This document shows positions 50,478 to 62,481 of a stretch of 64,000 nt of DNA, in pieces (the first letter of the stretch is position 1; the number at the start of each line of letters is the position of its first letter). The notes under the pieces are model-generated. The model had not been told where the DNA came from and did not search any database. It was given only the letters and a program-made list of their open reading frames with translations. The stretch comes from Pomacea canaliculata. Its lineage: Eukaryota > Mollusca > Gastropoda > Architaenioglossa > Ampullariidae. The translations under genes were made by a program, and so were the position numbers. The stretch is from contig NC_037599.1 of assembly GCF_003073045.1 (NCBI RefSeq), positions 6,770,247 through 6,834,246 of the forward strand. The letters are read 5' to 3'.

Positions 50478-50543
50478 TTGTCTGCATACTCACATTTCAC
50501 AATACATGTAGTAATAAAGAAACTTTGTTAAGGCTTTGCAACC

Positions 50544-53500
50544 TTATATTTTTTGAAGGAACTCTTGCTGGAACTGTGAATCCATGGGAATAACTATGAA
50601 TGAAGGTGTTCCTCTGAATACTTTGTACCTAAAGTTGAAAAGAAAAACAAAAAAGTTGAAAGTGACACATCAATGAGAAACTGATTTCAAAGTATGAGGA
50701 AAAAAATATGTAGATTATACAGGAAAACAAATTAGTAAGGGATTTACATTCAAATCAGGAGTTAAGTGTACACGACAGCCAATGCTTTACCAGGCCAACC
50801 AACATGTTTATGAAGTTCTATCGAATGCATGTGGAGGAAGGTCTGTGTGTTTGTGTGCATATACTTATAATTATGCTTTAATCTTGGTTTATATATAAGT
50901 TTTGAGCATTTATGTTTGACACTAGAAAGAGGATAGGAGGGGAGAGGGACTGAGGGCTAGAAAGTTGGAAAGTTAAAATTTTTACCTATGTATTTCCCCC
51001 ATCCACAAAAAAAGCAAAGTTACCTTTTATGCTGCAGCACCTCTAGGAGAGTGTTGTACTTGCTTACAGGATATAAACTTCCTTCTCATGGTCTTCAAAA
51101 TATAACTGAAAAATTTTGTCAGCTTTAGTCTTTGGAAAGTCTTTTAGCTGGCAGGCTTCTTTAGTATCATTTGTTTTGAAATCCCTTCCTTTAGGAACAT
51201 CTGTGATTTTTAAGCATGTGTAAGAGAATGTCCTTTTTCTTGGCTGATTTAAAGTTGAACACTGTATCTATTTGCAACTAATACCTAATTCAATTAGCTA
51301 ATTTTCTTGAAAGACATGCCAGGAATGTATATCAAAGAAATGGTCTAAAGTTTAAAACATAAAGATTTAATAACTGCTCTAGGTTGCAGCTAACTCAATC
51401 CTTGGCAAATTCATACCTTTGTCAAAGAAATTTTGGACATGAATATGTCATTCAAAATAAAAATAAGAAAAATGAGATGAATACCTGCCAGTATTTTCTA
51501 AGGTAATTTGAAGTCATCATAGTGTGATTTCCTACCTGTAATTTGTCAGGTGTGTTTATGTTCAATGTCCCATGGAGGTGGTTCTGTATCTGGACCAAAC
51601 ATCTGCACTAGATGGTCTTCAAATCTATAACAGGTAACACATTAAGCATAACAGATGATTTTTAAACACTATGAAAAATGGCAAAAGCAGTACTACAGCT
51701 GCTAAGATAGACCGTGACCTTAAAAAAAAAATATCAAATTATAATGGAAATAAAACTTTACTGTTTGGCTGGTCGAAGAAAATGAACATCTGGCAAATAG
51801 TAGATACCATGCACGCAGAAAGTACTTTGAAATAAATGATCTAAGTGTACAACTAATTGAATAGGGCAATGTTTACTTTCAAGAACACATGGAAATATTT
51901 TCAGTCACAGTATAAATAATATATATATTAATATATATATGAAAAGACAAAATCTAGGTTAAAAAAAAAGGGAAAACTTACGTGCTGTTCTCACAAAAGT
52001 TCTGGATGAAGTCAGTCTGGGCATATTCAGGGTAAAGCAACAAAACAGGCCAGTGCAGACACCCTTTTTCATCTAGGCGAACACTAGCACCAGAAGGATG
52101 CAGGGGTCCAAGCTGGTCAGCAGATTTGGGGAAAGATGAGCAGTTTCTTCTGTTTGTGGAAGACACAAGCTGTATCTTGCGGTCCTGGTACAAATTCACA
52201 GACAAATACCATTCAATATCTCTAGCTGAACCATATAACAGATACATCACAACAGATACTTTGTTTAAATAACAATTACTTAGATCTACTTAAAGATTAA
52301 AAAATAAATATTTTGATAACCAGTTATTCATGTCTTTAATTGTTTTGCCAGTAAACACTAAAATTTCCATGACTGACTGGATTGTACTTACTAATGGATA
52401 AAACAAGTTACAGAATTACAAAGATAACTTACTTTGATCACATTTAAAAGCTTCAGTGTGGCTTCATCTTCTTTTCTATCCTTGAATGCTTGCTTGCGTT
52501 CATCTCTTTCTTGTAAACGCTGTTCCCAAATGACAACTGCCACATTACTTAAATAAATGTTACAACAATACAAAGACAAGATTGGCTGCTCATTAAAAAA
52601 AGTACATTTAAAAATGCAATAGCAATTATTCTATAACTAACTAATGGCTCACTGCACTAATACAAAAGAACCTGACTTCAAAGGTCAGTCAACATTACTT
52701 TGAAAGGACATCAACACTGCTACTTACTCCTTCAAGCTATTAGCAACAATCATAAGATAGAACTTATAAAAAAACAAAACAAATGCAGGCATGCACTTGT
52801 GCTGATTTATATACCTACACTTTTACAGATGTAGATACAAATATAGAACTAGATGTTACCTTAGCCTTTTCAGCTTTCAGTTTAATCTCCAAAAGCTCCT
52901 TGTTTTCACTGTCTAGCTGGAAAATCAAACAAAGCATTTAGACAGTGGCTGAAAACAAGACAATTAAAAAATATTCTTAGACACAGAATTGCACAATTTG
53001 CAAGCTTTAACAGGGCTTCTGCTAAGGCTAAATTCTTTGGGGTCCCAGGGACCCCTTCTTCAGATTTTTAAGGGGTCCCTGTTCTTAGCCCAAATTTGAT
53101 GAAAATTGAAGGGGTCCTCCGAACTTTTAATGCGTACTGTACGCAATTTTTTGCGTAAGCAGAAGCCCTGCTTTAAGCCTTAATCTAGTGTTGTGCTGAG
53201 GAAAAAAAAAAAAAATTAGTGAGAATGTCTATTTCCAATATTAAAATCATTTAAGAATATTTCAAATCCCTTAAACTCCCAATAGGATTATCACAAAATA
53301 AAAGTGTGTATAAGAATTGATATTTCTTTTACCATCAATCCTGCTTTGCACCAGCTAATGGTGTCAGCATGTTTATTCATTTTGTCACTGCAGAGTGCAC
53401 CTGGGACCAATACAAAAGTCAACAGCAAAATCAAAATTAGGTGTCTATGTTAATATGAGTTTTACAGAAATTCTGAAAAAATGTATGACTTATTACTATT

Positions 53501-55632
53501 AAGTAGATTTTTACTGTTAAGTAGATTACTATTAAGTAGATTTTTAAAATGTTGACTAACCAAAGACAGTGCCTTGTTTGGTGATGCAATGCTTAATGGA
53601 ACAATTACAGTGCATAGAGTATATTTTTAAACTAATTACTATACACATATTGTAGTTTCACGTAAGTGGTTGGTGTGAAGCATATTTCTTTTTCCTTTCT
53701 TTCCACTGTCGGAAATGGTTACACTTACAGATTACATATAATAGAAATAAGGAGTGATCAAAAGATCAATAACAGATACCCCTAACCCTGAGGCTAATAA
53801 AGGTTTGTGGAGACTGACGGAGATAACCAAATGACATTGTTGAAATGCAAGACAGAACTTTACCAGAAATAGAGATGAAAGTTATGAACATTTGTAGACA
53901 GCTTGCACTGATTACTAGTGCATATAAATGGAGCTGGACCACTGTACTGGTTTTATTTCAACATGAGACTGGACATGTAATGTTTGTGGCTATACATTAC
54001 ATGTTATATGTGCCATGCACTGTACTCAACAAAATATATTATAAAATCCACAATGATATCACATTAGCTTGATTATTAAATATCTTGTAATAATTTATGT
54101 CTTTAGTAATGTCTTTATGATTTCTACTCACTGACTTTATGATCACACTTTACAATTACTTTCAGGGAATCATCTTGGAAAGTCTGCAGTGTTCAGTTTT
54201 TACAACATTAAAGTTTTGCTGAAATATTCCCGTTTATATCAAGAATGGTCTCCCTTTAACATTACACACTAGAATACAAATATATCCCCTAAAGTAACTC
54301 TGGGTAGCATAGCTCAATTATTAAAGTTAATGTTTTTTTAATTTTTTTCCTACCACACAATAGTCTCTAGTCAACTTTCACAATCGAAATATTTTATATT
54401 ATAAATAATTAAAAAAATAGGAAACAGAATAAAGCACTTCTGTCTTAATGAAAGAAAATCATAAAGAGAGCATAAAGTAAAATATGGAAGAAACTTGAAC
54501 AGTTACCTCTAATAATCGCTTTCATGTGATCGGGTTTAAATTTTCTTGCATAAATGCAATCATTAAATGCTGACCTGTAGTTACCTGTCCCAACAAAATA
54601 AAAAAAAATAGTATCAAATACCTAGATCCTATTTATTTATAAAAATGCAAATTTTAAAACAGAAACAACATTAGAAAACAATATTAGAAAATAGTCCTAT
54701 AATTACAATTTGTTGTAGAATATATATGCCATTTCAAACAGCGGTTAAGACATTCAAAAAACAGGGCCAGAGACTATTTACCAAGGTGATAGTGGGCTGC
54801 AGCTCTGTTTGTATACAAAACTGCATTCTGAAGCCTGTCTGGACTTTTGGATTTAATTCCTTCGGTGTAATTAGCAATAGCTGTTCTGTAATCTTTTTTT
54901 TTGAAAAGCTCATTTCCCTCCTCACGGTAGCTCTCAGCTCGGGCTGTGAAATTAAATGTAAAAACTTAAGGAGGAAAACCAAATATGCAGTTTTGTTTAA
55001 GGTTTTAAAAACAGTAACATCATCTGTACAATCTAAAACCACCAATAATGTAAAATTGCTTGCTCTGATAATGCAAACTTTGCTGAAGTTGAATGCTATT
55101 TAAAAAAAAGTAAAAATGTCTGCAATAACAATAGTTATATCCTCAGCAGTGTTCTTTGATATATGCAATGAAAGCATCAGGAATAAAAATTTACCTGCAT
55201 TTGGCATGAATAATAATAGCCATTTTTGTTAAAGTGTAAGGTTCAAAGGTGTTAGCAACAAACCCTTTGGATTTTCAGATTCATATTTGATGGCCATGAG
55301 TGCCTCCATTTCTGGGGACAGTGGTTTAGACCAATCAACCTCCTTCAGGAATGCTGGGTGATTTTGAAGCTCCTGCAAAATATAAATATATAAATAAATA
55401 TTATTTTCAATTCGTTACTAGGTATTAACAATATGATTCTGTTTCTGATTGTATTATACTATGTCTTATTACTTACTTGAATAATATCATCCACTGATTT
55501 TCCATCGTCACCGACTGCCCCTGTTTCTTGTGCCTTTTTTGATCGCTCAGCAACAAAGTCCTCAATGTCGTCCTGCAGCCTCTGAACCAGGGCTGTCCGT
55601 TCCTCATCAGTCATAGACTTCTTTTTGCTCAT
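50544..55632 (-). CDS. TTC4: Tetratricopeptide repeat protein 4, Hsp90 co-chaperone (C-terminus disrupted)
   Basis: TTC4 (yeast Cns1) binds Hsp90/Hsp70 through a TPR carboxylate clamp. Eleven exons in transcript order: 55632-55477, 55372-55264, 54943-54782, 54584-54507, 53400-53333, 52916-52860, 52519-52433, 52184-51982, 51624-51536, 51105-51024, 50628-50544. Exons 1-8 join in phase. TPR motifs run from YREEGNELFKKKDY through NAVLYTNRAAAHYHLGN to KFKPDHMKAIIRGAL, with clamp Asn, Asn, Lys and Arg present. A charged helix follows, then the wheel domain (LHPSGASVRLDEKGC, PVLLLYPEYAQTDF). In exon 9 the frame meets TGA at 51548-51546 just before the conserved TPDKLQ, which is in another frame. In exon 10 a TAA at 51066-51064 precedes a conserved block (NTLLEVLQHKR) also in another frame. 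As read, the product stops after about 332 residues and lacks the last fifth (human TTC4 is 387). Either sequence error or a damaged allele. Confidence 0.9.
53011..53170. mobile_element. MITE with perfect terminal inverted repeats in TTC4 intron 5
   Basis: A 160-bp segment begins CAGGGCTTCTGCT and ends AGCAGAAGCCCTG, a perfect 13-bp inverted repeat. It is flanked on both sides by CTTTAA (53005-53010 and 53171-53176), a 6-bp target duplication. The interior has GGGGTCCC-type inverted motifs and no coding capacity. This is the structure of a non-autonomous DNA transposon. Confidence 0.75.
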
Positions 55633-58600
55633 GGTGACTCAAGGTACTAGGTAGCTGAATGTTTTCCAAAGTTTATCAATTTGTGTGCAATTACAAATAG
55701 TGGTTATTATATGTTCACATATATTCATGAGCATAACTTACTCCAAGGATTCCCTTTAAGAATAAATATTAAGAAACAAATATGGTAAAAAGCTGAGAAG
55801 AGTCCTTTAGCTTTTAACAAACCCATTAAACTAAATAATATACTAGACGTAAACGCGAGAGTGATGACTACATAGATTATGCTCATCGAGAATGACGCCC
55901 TCTCATAACCAGCGAAACAGATCGTTCTTAAGAGATACGTTTAAAAAGAAACCACGTGGTTTGATCTGTTAGCAATCACTTACATTTAGTGAAGGTCTGT
56001 GCACTGATCGATGGGTCTAGAAGCTTATGATTCACACACGCCGACTTCACGCTAAGCAGTAACAGAAATCCAACCACGGCGGTGGGTGGGCGAAAGAGAG
56101 AGAGATTTACTTAAAACCAAGAAGTTTATACCAACCTGCTAGCAAGAATATTGCACTTTTAAATACATATACTTATGACGTAATAATGTAATAAATTTAT
56201 GAAATGTGAATGCTTCGTAGAAAGTTAATAAGAGTGATTTCCCTTTTATCATAAGAATGGAAGTAGCTTCCCTTGAATTCATCAACGCCCGGCTGTGCTG
56301 GAAGTAGAGGAGAGTGAGGAAGAGTTAGCACGAGAAAGACAAAACTGGCATAAAAGCTTTAAGTGCGTATCTGAAAATAAGCTGATACGAAATGTGGAAT
56401 GGAATTTTTTCTAATTACCAGTGGAGCAGGAACCAGCAGGACAGCCGAAAGCCAGCAACGGGATCCGGGGTAGACGATCTCTCCGGGCCCCTAATTGTAA
56501 TTGTAATCATCAATTATTTTCCCACTCATAATATTCTTACAGTTCGATTGTCAATACCTACATTTCATTCAACGTAATATAGACTACAAACATTAGGAAA
56601 AGTGCACTAGGATCTACATCAATGCTTGAACATATAGTTGTTTACACGTAAAATACGGAAAAATGACGTTAAAGGATCAATTAAACTTGTACTCTGCTCC
56701 ATAGAAAAAAATTCCCAGACTGAGGAATGTTACGACTACTTCTCTTTAAAAGAAAAGGAAAAGAAGAAGGAAAAAAAATCTACTGACCAAGGCCGGGACC
56801 CCCTTTACAGTCGCGGGCCCGGGTACACCAGACCATGATCCTGTCCACCCTCTCGTCAGGCCTGGGAACCAGGGGGTATGCACGGACCTACATTATGGGG
56901 GTCCGTGATAATATTTACACTCCCATACAACCGTATACGCACAACACACATATTATTGACAAAAACACTGAAACTCAAAAGCATTAACTAAGCGCAATTA
57001 ATCCACAGTGCGGTTGGTTGATCATGCATTAATCACCCTCAGACTTTGTTCACACGCTCTAAGTCGGCACATGCAAGCATTATCTAGAGTTATAAATAGC
57101 TAAACAGCGCCGTGAATTACTCAAATATTCAAAGCTAGCAGACATTCTGCGTCTAGGGAGCAATTTTGACACATTGCAGGGAAGTACAGGTGTCTCGCTG
57201 CTTAAATTTTAGTTTTATAATAATTGTAATCTTTTTAGGCTATAGCTATTGTGAATTTAGAGTTGTGGAATATTAATGCCATGGCTATCATAGTGATGGC
57301 TATTGGGCACTTATTATAACTAAGGATAACAATCTATCCAGCAACTGGAGCTCATGCTGCCAGTTGAGTTTTTAAAGACAGTTTGAGGGCATCATACTTT
57401 CTTCACCACCTCAATGTCACATCGCTATCATCACAATAGCCGTCGATGTAACCACCATAGACACCATCTTCTGTTGTTCAAGAGTCAAGATTCTTTATTA
57501 ATCTGTCAGCTATGAAAGGTGGAATGACCAAAAAAGTTTGCATTTGTTAACCTAGATCCTATGTTTCCTGTTGGACAGAATAAAGATAAAGTGAGCAACA
57601 GTTTCTGGCCCTCCGCCCACAACCTGGGTGAAAAATTAAGTTTTAAGCATGGTGCAAAAGCTTTGGGAATATTTTTGCCGATGTTGTCGTCTTATGACGC
57701 AAATTGCCCGAGTGAAATATAGATATGTGCGTGTGTTGGTGTGTGTTGTGTGTGAGAGAGAGAGAAAGACAGGCTGGTATCGTACACTTTTCTTTTAAAT
57801 GCTGACACTTTAAACCGTATATATTAGGTGATATATATATATATCTCGGACAGGCAATGCCCCTTTCCTCTAACATAGCAAAGGTTTTGCTTTTTTCTAT
57901 AGGACCTCCACCCCACAAACCAACAACACCCAATCCCCCAAACAGGTTTGGTAACTAACCTCTTTTATTGGAACTCTTTCATAAGGAACTGAAGACAGAT
58001 GGCCAACCTAGTAATACTCTGCCTTTCTCCAAATCCAATATATTCCACAACCCAAAATAGCTAGAATGAGGCCTAACACAGATAACTAAATATGAACACC
58101 CTCCTACATGCACATCATCTGGTGACTGACTTCGCACCACACATGTTATTACAAACTAGATTACATCCTCTTGAAAACAATAAAAAGGACCAATAAACAT
58201 TGCCATAAATCAGTGACATTGCTAGCAGAGCCTAACCATAAATTTAAAATATTTTCGATTACTACATAAACCATAGTAAATATGGGCTTCATTCATTCAT
58301 AACCAAAACTATAACCAAAAACAAGATAGGGTAACTTAGTAAATAAAGTAAAATATATCTCTAACCCTTTACTCAGCGCTCACACAGACATTGCCACCCG
58401 TCTCCCGTCTTAACTGATTTATCAACAGTCAAGAAAATCTCACTCGACGACTGAAACCTGATTCACGCAAAAAGTATTCTGGTTGACATCAAGATGAGAC
58501 CAGCAGACATGGACCGACGATGCTGGGCGAGTTCCAGTCGATTCTTGTGGACCAGACACTTAAGCTGGGTGGATTGGTTTTGAAGCTAATTCTGTCTTCA

Positions 58601-59369
58601 AGTCTTTTTTCTGTTCTTTTATGGAACATTTGAAAAGATGAGGTCTCCTTCCCACACGCAACGGTCATTAGACGATCAAGGAACTCTCTTCCTTACACAA
58701 ATGAAGGGCAGAAATGAAAGATTGCTAAATGAGTGGAAAAAGATAGAAAGGGTGGGGGGTGCTTGCTATGGAATCTAGGGAAATTATGTTTTTGCTGTAG
58801 CTAATGTTTATAAATTAAAAACGAGCATAAGCTGATAAACAAAAATTATGCGGTATATGCTATGTAGGATTTTCAATGAATGAAAGAAAACGAAACAAAC
58901 TAATCAAATAAAAGGTTTGGAAACTAAAGTGAATATCACACACTCACAAAACCCCCAAAAAACAAAAACAGATTGACACGTAGAAAGAGACTCAAACGGA
59001 ATGGAACAAATAAAAACTAGTGAAAAGTTAAATATACCAGTAGGCAGACTAGTGAGCTCAGCTAGGATTTTAATTTAACTTCTGAATTTGTGAGGTTTTA
59101 AATCATTTTGCACAGCATTTTTACGAGCTCAGTGGAAAAGGAAATAAATATCTGATTATAATTCAGACTGCAAGATCGTTCGTGCCCATCCAACTGTTAA
59201 TTAATGGAAAACTGAATGCGTCAGGCCATCAACGCCAGGTCCAGCGCGGTAGACGTTCCTCATTCACAGTAACAAGAATATAAACAATATAAACAATATA
59301 TAAAACTGCAAAGCTGTGACATCTACATGTGGCAAGAAACCTCAAACTAGAAATAGCAAACACCCGAGC
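55633..59369. other. Intergenic region upstream of TTC4
   Basis: No gene recognised. About 320 bp upstream of the TTC4 start there is a 12-bp palindrome AACCACGTGGTT (55950-55961) with a CACGTG E-box core. GC-rich phrases at 56455-56500 and 56790-56880 (with GGGCCCGGGTAC) look like fragments of decayed repeats. A GT-rich tract and a TA tract lie at about 57730-57845. Confidence 0.5.
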
Positions 59370-59411
59370 AAACAAACAAACAAACAAACAAACAAACAAA
59401 CAAACAAACAA
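59370..59411. repeat. (CAAA)n microsatellite
   Basis: About ten copies of CAAA in tandem directly before a CpG-rich segment. It creates Lys/Gln/Thr-rich and Cys/Leu/Phe-rich frames that are not genes. Confidence 0.95.
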
Positions 59412-59459
59412 AACCGAACAAGCAAACAAAGAAGCGAAGAAACACAAGACACAGTTCAA

Positions 59460-59874
59460 CGACCACACGATAGACCGACCATCGTGTGCGGCCAGACATC
59501 CCAATCAGTCACCTGCGTGGACCGTGCAAGCTTTGTGGCTCATTTGACCGTTGCGTTGACAACGGGAGGGAGCCGCGACCACCGGGTGTACACGAGGAAC
59601 AGAAGGTAGGCTCGCGATGGCGGCGCGCAGGACGTGTGACAAGGCGGCGCCGTGGACAGGACGCAATTTATCTGCGGACGTCAGATGCAAGACGTGCTGA
59701 CGGCAAGTGGGCACGCGACGCGCGTGCATTGGACGAGGGAAGGGCGGGTTGGTTACAAAACTACACAGCAGCAAACACCGCTCCCCCCATTGTCACCTCA
59801 CGAGACGAGGAGGAGCATACAAGGTCTGTACACCTTCTCCAAGTCACAGCGCCCACTGCATCAGTTCTCTTCTG
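59460..59874 (+). promoter_or_regulatory. CpG-rich segment ending in a strong donor; probable promoter and 5' UTR exon
   Basis: GC- and CpG-rich sequence in an otherwise AT-rich area ends at TTCTCTTCTG|GTGAGT (donor at 59875). The next good acceptor is TTCATATTTTTCAG at 62198, ahead of the mucin-like coding exon. A possible small exon (61003-61043, CTCTGTTCTCCAG acceptor, GAG|GTGAGG donor) lies between them. The open frame through this segment looks incidental. Linkage to the downstream gene is inferred. Confidence 0.45.
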
Positions 59875-62002
59875 GTGAGTAGGAGTATTTTATACACACA
59901 GTGACATAACAATCTATCATGCAACGGTGCAAGGCTTTCTGCAACTTTCCTCAACGACAGTCAGTAAGTTTTGCAAGTGTGTTTAAAACTTAAGGTTGGA
60001 GAGAAAAAGTGGAGGCAAACATCGGAGAAAATTAGTTAACGAACGAATCACGCAGTATGTCAGTGGCTCGCCGCATTTAAAACGAGTTTTGACTGAAATG
60101 TTTTTACAACTCGATGTAATTTAAAACATTAGGACACATGGGGAAGGTCACACTCCCAGTGACCCTCTAGGAGTTCAGGAAGGCCGTGCGTTTTGAGATG
60201 GTGGAAGAGATGGAAGCAGGTAGGATGATGGCCATTGAGTGAGTGAATTACTCGTTTAAATTCGGTGAATATTCGGACTCGTATTAACAGTCCTCGACAC
60301 AGTAGCAGAAACACGTTGGCTGCCATCGGATGCAGTGAACATTGTTTATCCGCACTCTCAGTGTGGTTGTGACAAGCAGGTTTATAATTAGATAGAACTT
60401 GACTGATGGAGCTGTTTGTCGGCGTCTTGCTCTGGACCTTTCTACACCGCCTCATAGTAATAACTTGTTTTAAAAAAACCCTGGATATCATGCCTGATGA
60501 AAAACCCGTTGTCTATTGAAAACTCTTCTTCGGAGCTGTTCTGAAGCTCTCTGCATTATAGTTTCACTTCTTGTACCCCGACACCGAGAATAAAACAGTT
60601 CATGTACGCTGGATGCAACCTTGCACAATTTTTTCTTTTTAAGTCAGGTTTTTATTTGATTTATTTTTTTGTAAAGTCATTTGTTTACATACCTGAAATT
60701 GTTGAGCATTTTATCTTTTTACGAATTGTCTGTCTTCAGAAGTTCAGACATGTATGCAAGGAATTTGTTGAAACATCCCAGCATGTGACAGGAACGAGCA
60801 CTTGTTTCCTGTTCATGCTGAGTCTACGTTGAATGCATCAAGAACTGGTTTTGTGTCTTCAGTCTGTGTCTTGCTGGTACATCAGAGACACTTGTGACAC
60901 GGGGACACGCAGGACAGTCGTGGGCTTAAAGGTTTAGTGAGTTGATTTTGGTTGTTTGCTAATGACTGAGTAATTCAGTGCCTACCCTCCTCTGTTCTCC
61001 AGATACACGCATAAATATCCTCAGAATGAGCAACAACACAGAGGTGAGGATTGTCCATTGATGGGGTTATCTGTGAAAGCTTCAGGGAGAGCTGGAATCA
61101 TGACAATCATGTGTAGCTGTCTACAAACATGCCGTTCATCCTCTTTCTGTACATGATGATGTTTGTAGAGATGTATCATGTGAATGCAAAGAGGATATTC
61201 ACCAACATTTTGAACAATAGTATTTTGTACCGATCTCTACTAGACCTTTAAGACGCCCGTACTCACGGTATGTTGCGACTGCAGTAGTTTCTCGAGTATA
61301 ATTAATTTTCTCAGAGAGTAGTCATGTCGGCTCTGTAGTCATTGCCTGTTCACTTTTTAGAAATTTAAAGGAGAGGTGGAAAATGAAAGGCATTTTAATA
61401 TACTTCTTTGTACGTGTCTTTGTTTTGTAACTGCTGAACGAACAATTTTTTTTAATTTCTGCAAACAGTTTGGATTTGTATAGCTGCTCTTACTTTTTTG
61501 GTAGAAAAACAGAACATAATCTTTTGAAACTATTACTTGTTAATTTGATCACACATGAACATGGATTCTCATCAACATCAATCCACTGCCCCACGTCCAC
61601 CACCCCGTTGCCATTCTCTCAAACTAAAGCACATCACGTATGTTGTGACAGCTCGCAGTCTGTCAACTTCTTAAGGTGACATGAAATAAGGTCTTGGACT
61701 CTGTCTCTCTATGATGACCTGTCCGTGAACCCGCTAGGAGTGACCGGTCATACATCTCTCAGATGTATCGTTTCTAAGCATATATAGGCTTCGCGGCTTA
61801 ACATAGGGAAGTCTGTCATGTAGGACCAACAAAATAGAAACAGAATGAGTGAAGACCGTCTGTCATACAGACAATCCTGTCATGGAGGATAACAAACGGG
61901 GGATGAATGAAGATAAAGGATGGTCAGTCTAAGAGAAAGTCGTCTCTCAACAACAGTCAACTTCCCAGTGAGTGTGAAGCAAGCTACACACGGGTGGCCT
62001 CA

Positions 62003-62072
<70 letters not shown>

Positions 62073-62198
62073 GATATGCAGGTAGCTGTAAAGACATGTA
62101 AAGATGTACCCGTAAAAGAATGATCTGTAATGGTTGTTATGTCCCGTTTCCGATTTTAATATTGCAACATTCTTACTGTCGCAATTCATATTTTTCAG
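59875..62198. other. Inferred intron 1 of the mucin-like gene
   Basis: No supported coding gene. It includes an ATG-opened 15-codon piece with a GTAAGT donor (59919-59963), a possible 41-bp exon at 61003-61043, an imperfect direct repeat at about 61813-61915 (phrases with TGTCATG.AGGA and ATGAGTGAAGA / ATGAATGAAGA), and the TTA microsatellite. Confidence 0.45.
62005..62072. repeat. (TTA)n microsatellite
   Basis: About 22 uninterrupted TTA units, roughly 120 bp before the inferred acceptor of the mucin-like gene. It causes poly-Ile and poly-Asn frames that are not real genes. Confidence 0.97.
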
Positions 62199-62481
62199 AA
62201 TCAACTCCTCTCCAGTTCCTGTCTACTTGTGTTTCATCTTTAAAGAAACAGTTGCTGCTTCTTGCCTGGTTCAGTCTCTGGGAAATAATTAGAAGAAGAC
62301 AGTCACGTGTCTTTGGCACACCCATCCTGCTACTGCCACCTAAAATACGAAAAATCTACTTTCTTGTGGTTGAAGTGCGGACACTCGCTCAGGACAAAGC
62401 CAGTGCACCCTGGTTGTCTTTCACTGGACGGGGAGATAACCCTAAATATTTAAACGGACGAGAGTCTCGCCTAAATTAAAG

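Larger units (their letters stand above)
48788..50543. other. Intergenic region between the protease and TTC4
   Basis: No gene. AT-rich; it contains an hAT-terminus-like sequence starting at 49367 and the inferred TTC4 poly(A) signal at 50472-50477. The 124-codon minus frame at 49455-49829 has no recognisable domain. Confidence 0.5.

Noticed and set aside
61920..62204. Frames with poly-Ile or poly-Asn
   Set aside because: Produced entirely by the TTA microsatellite.
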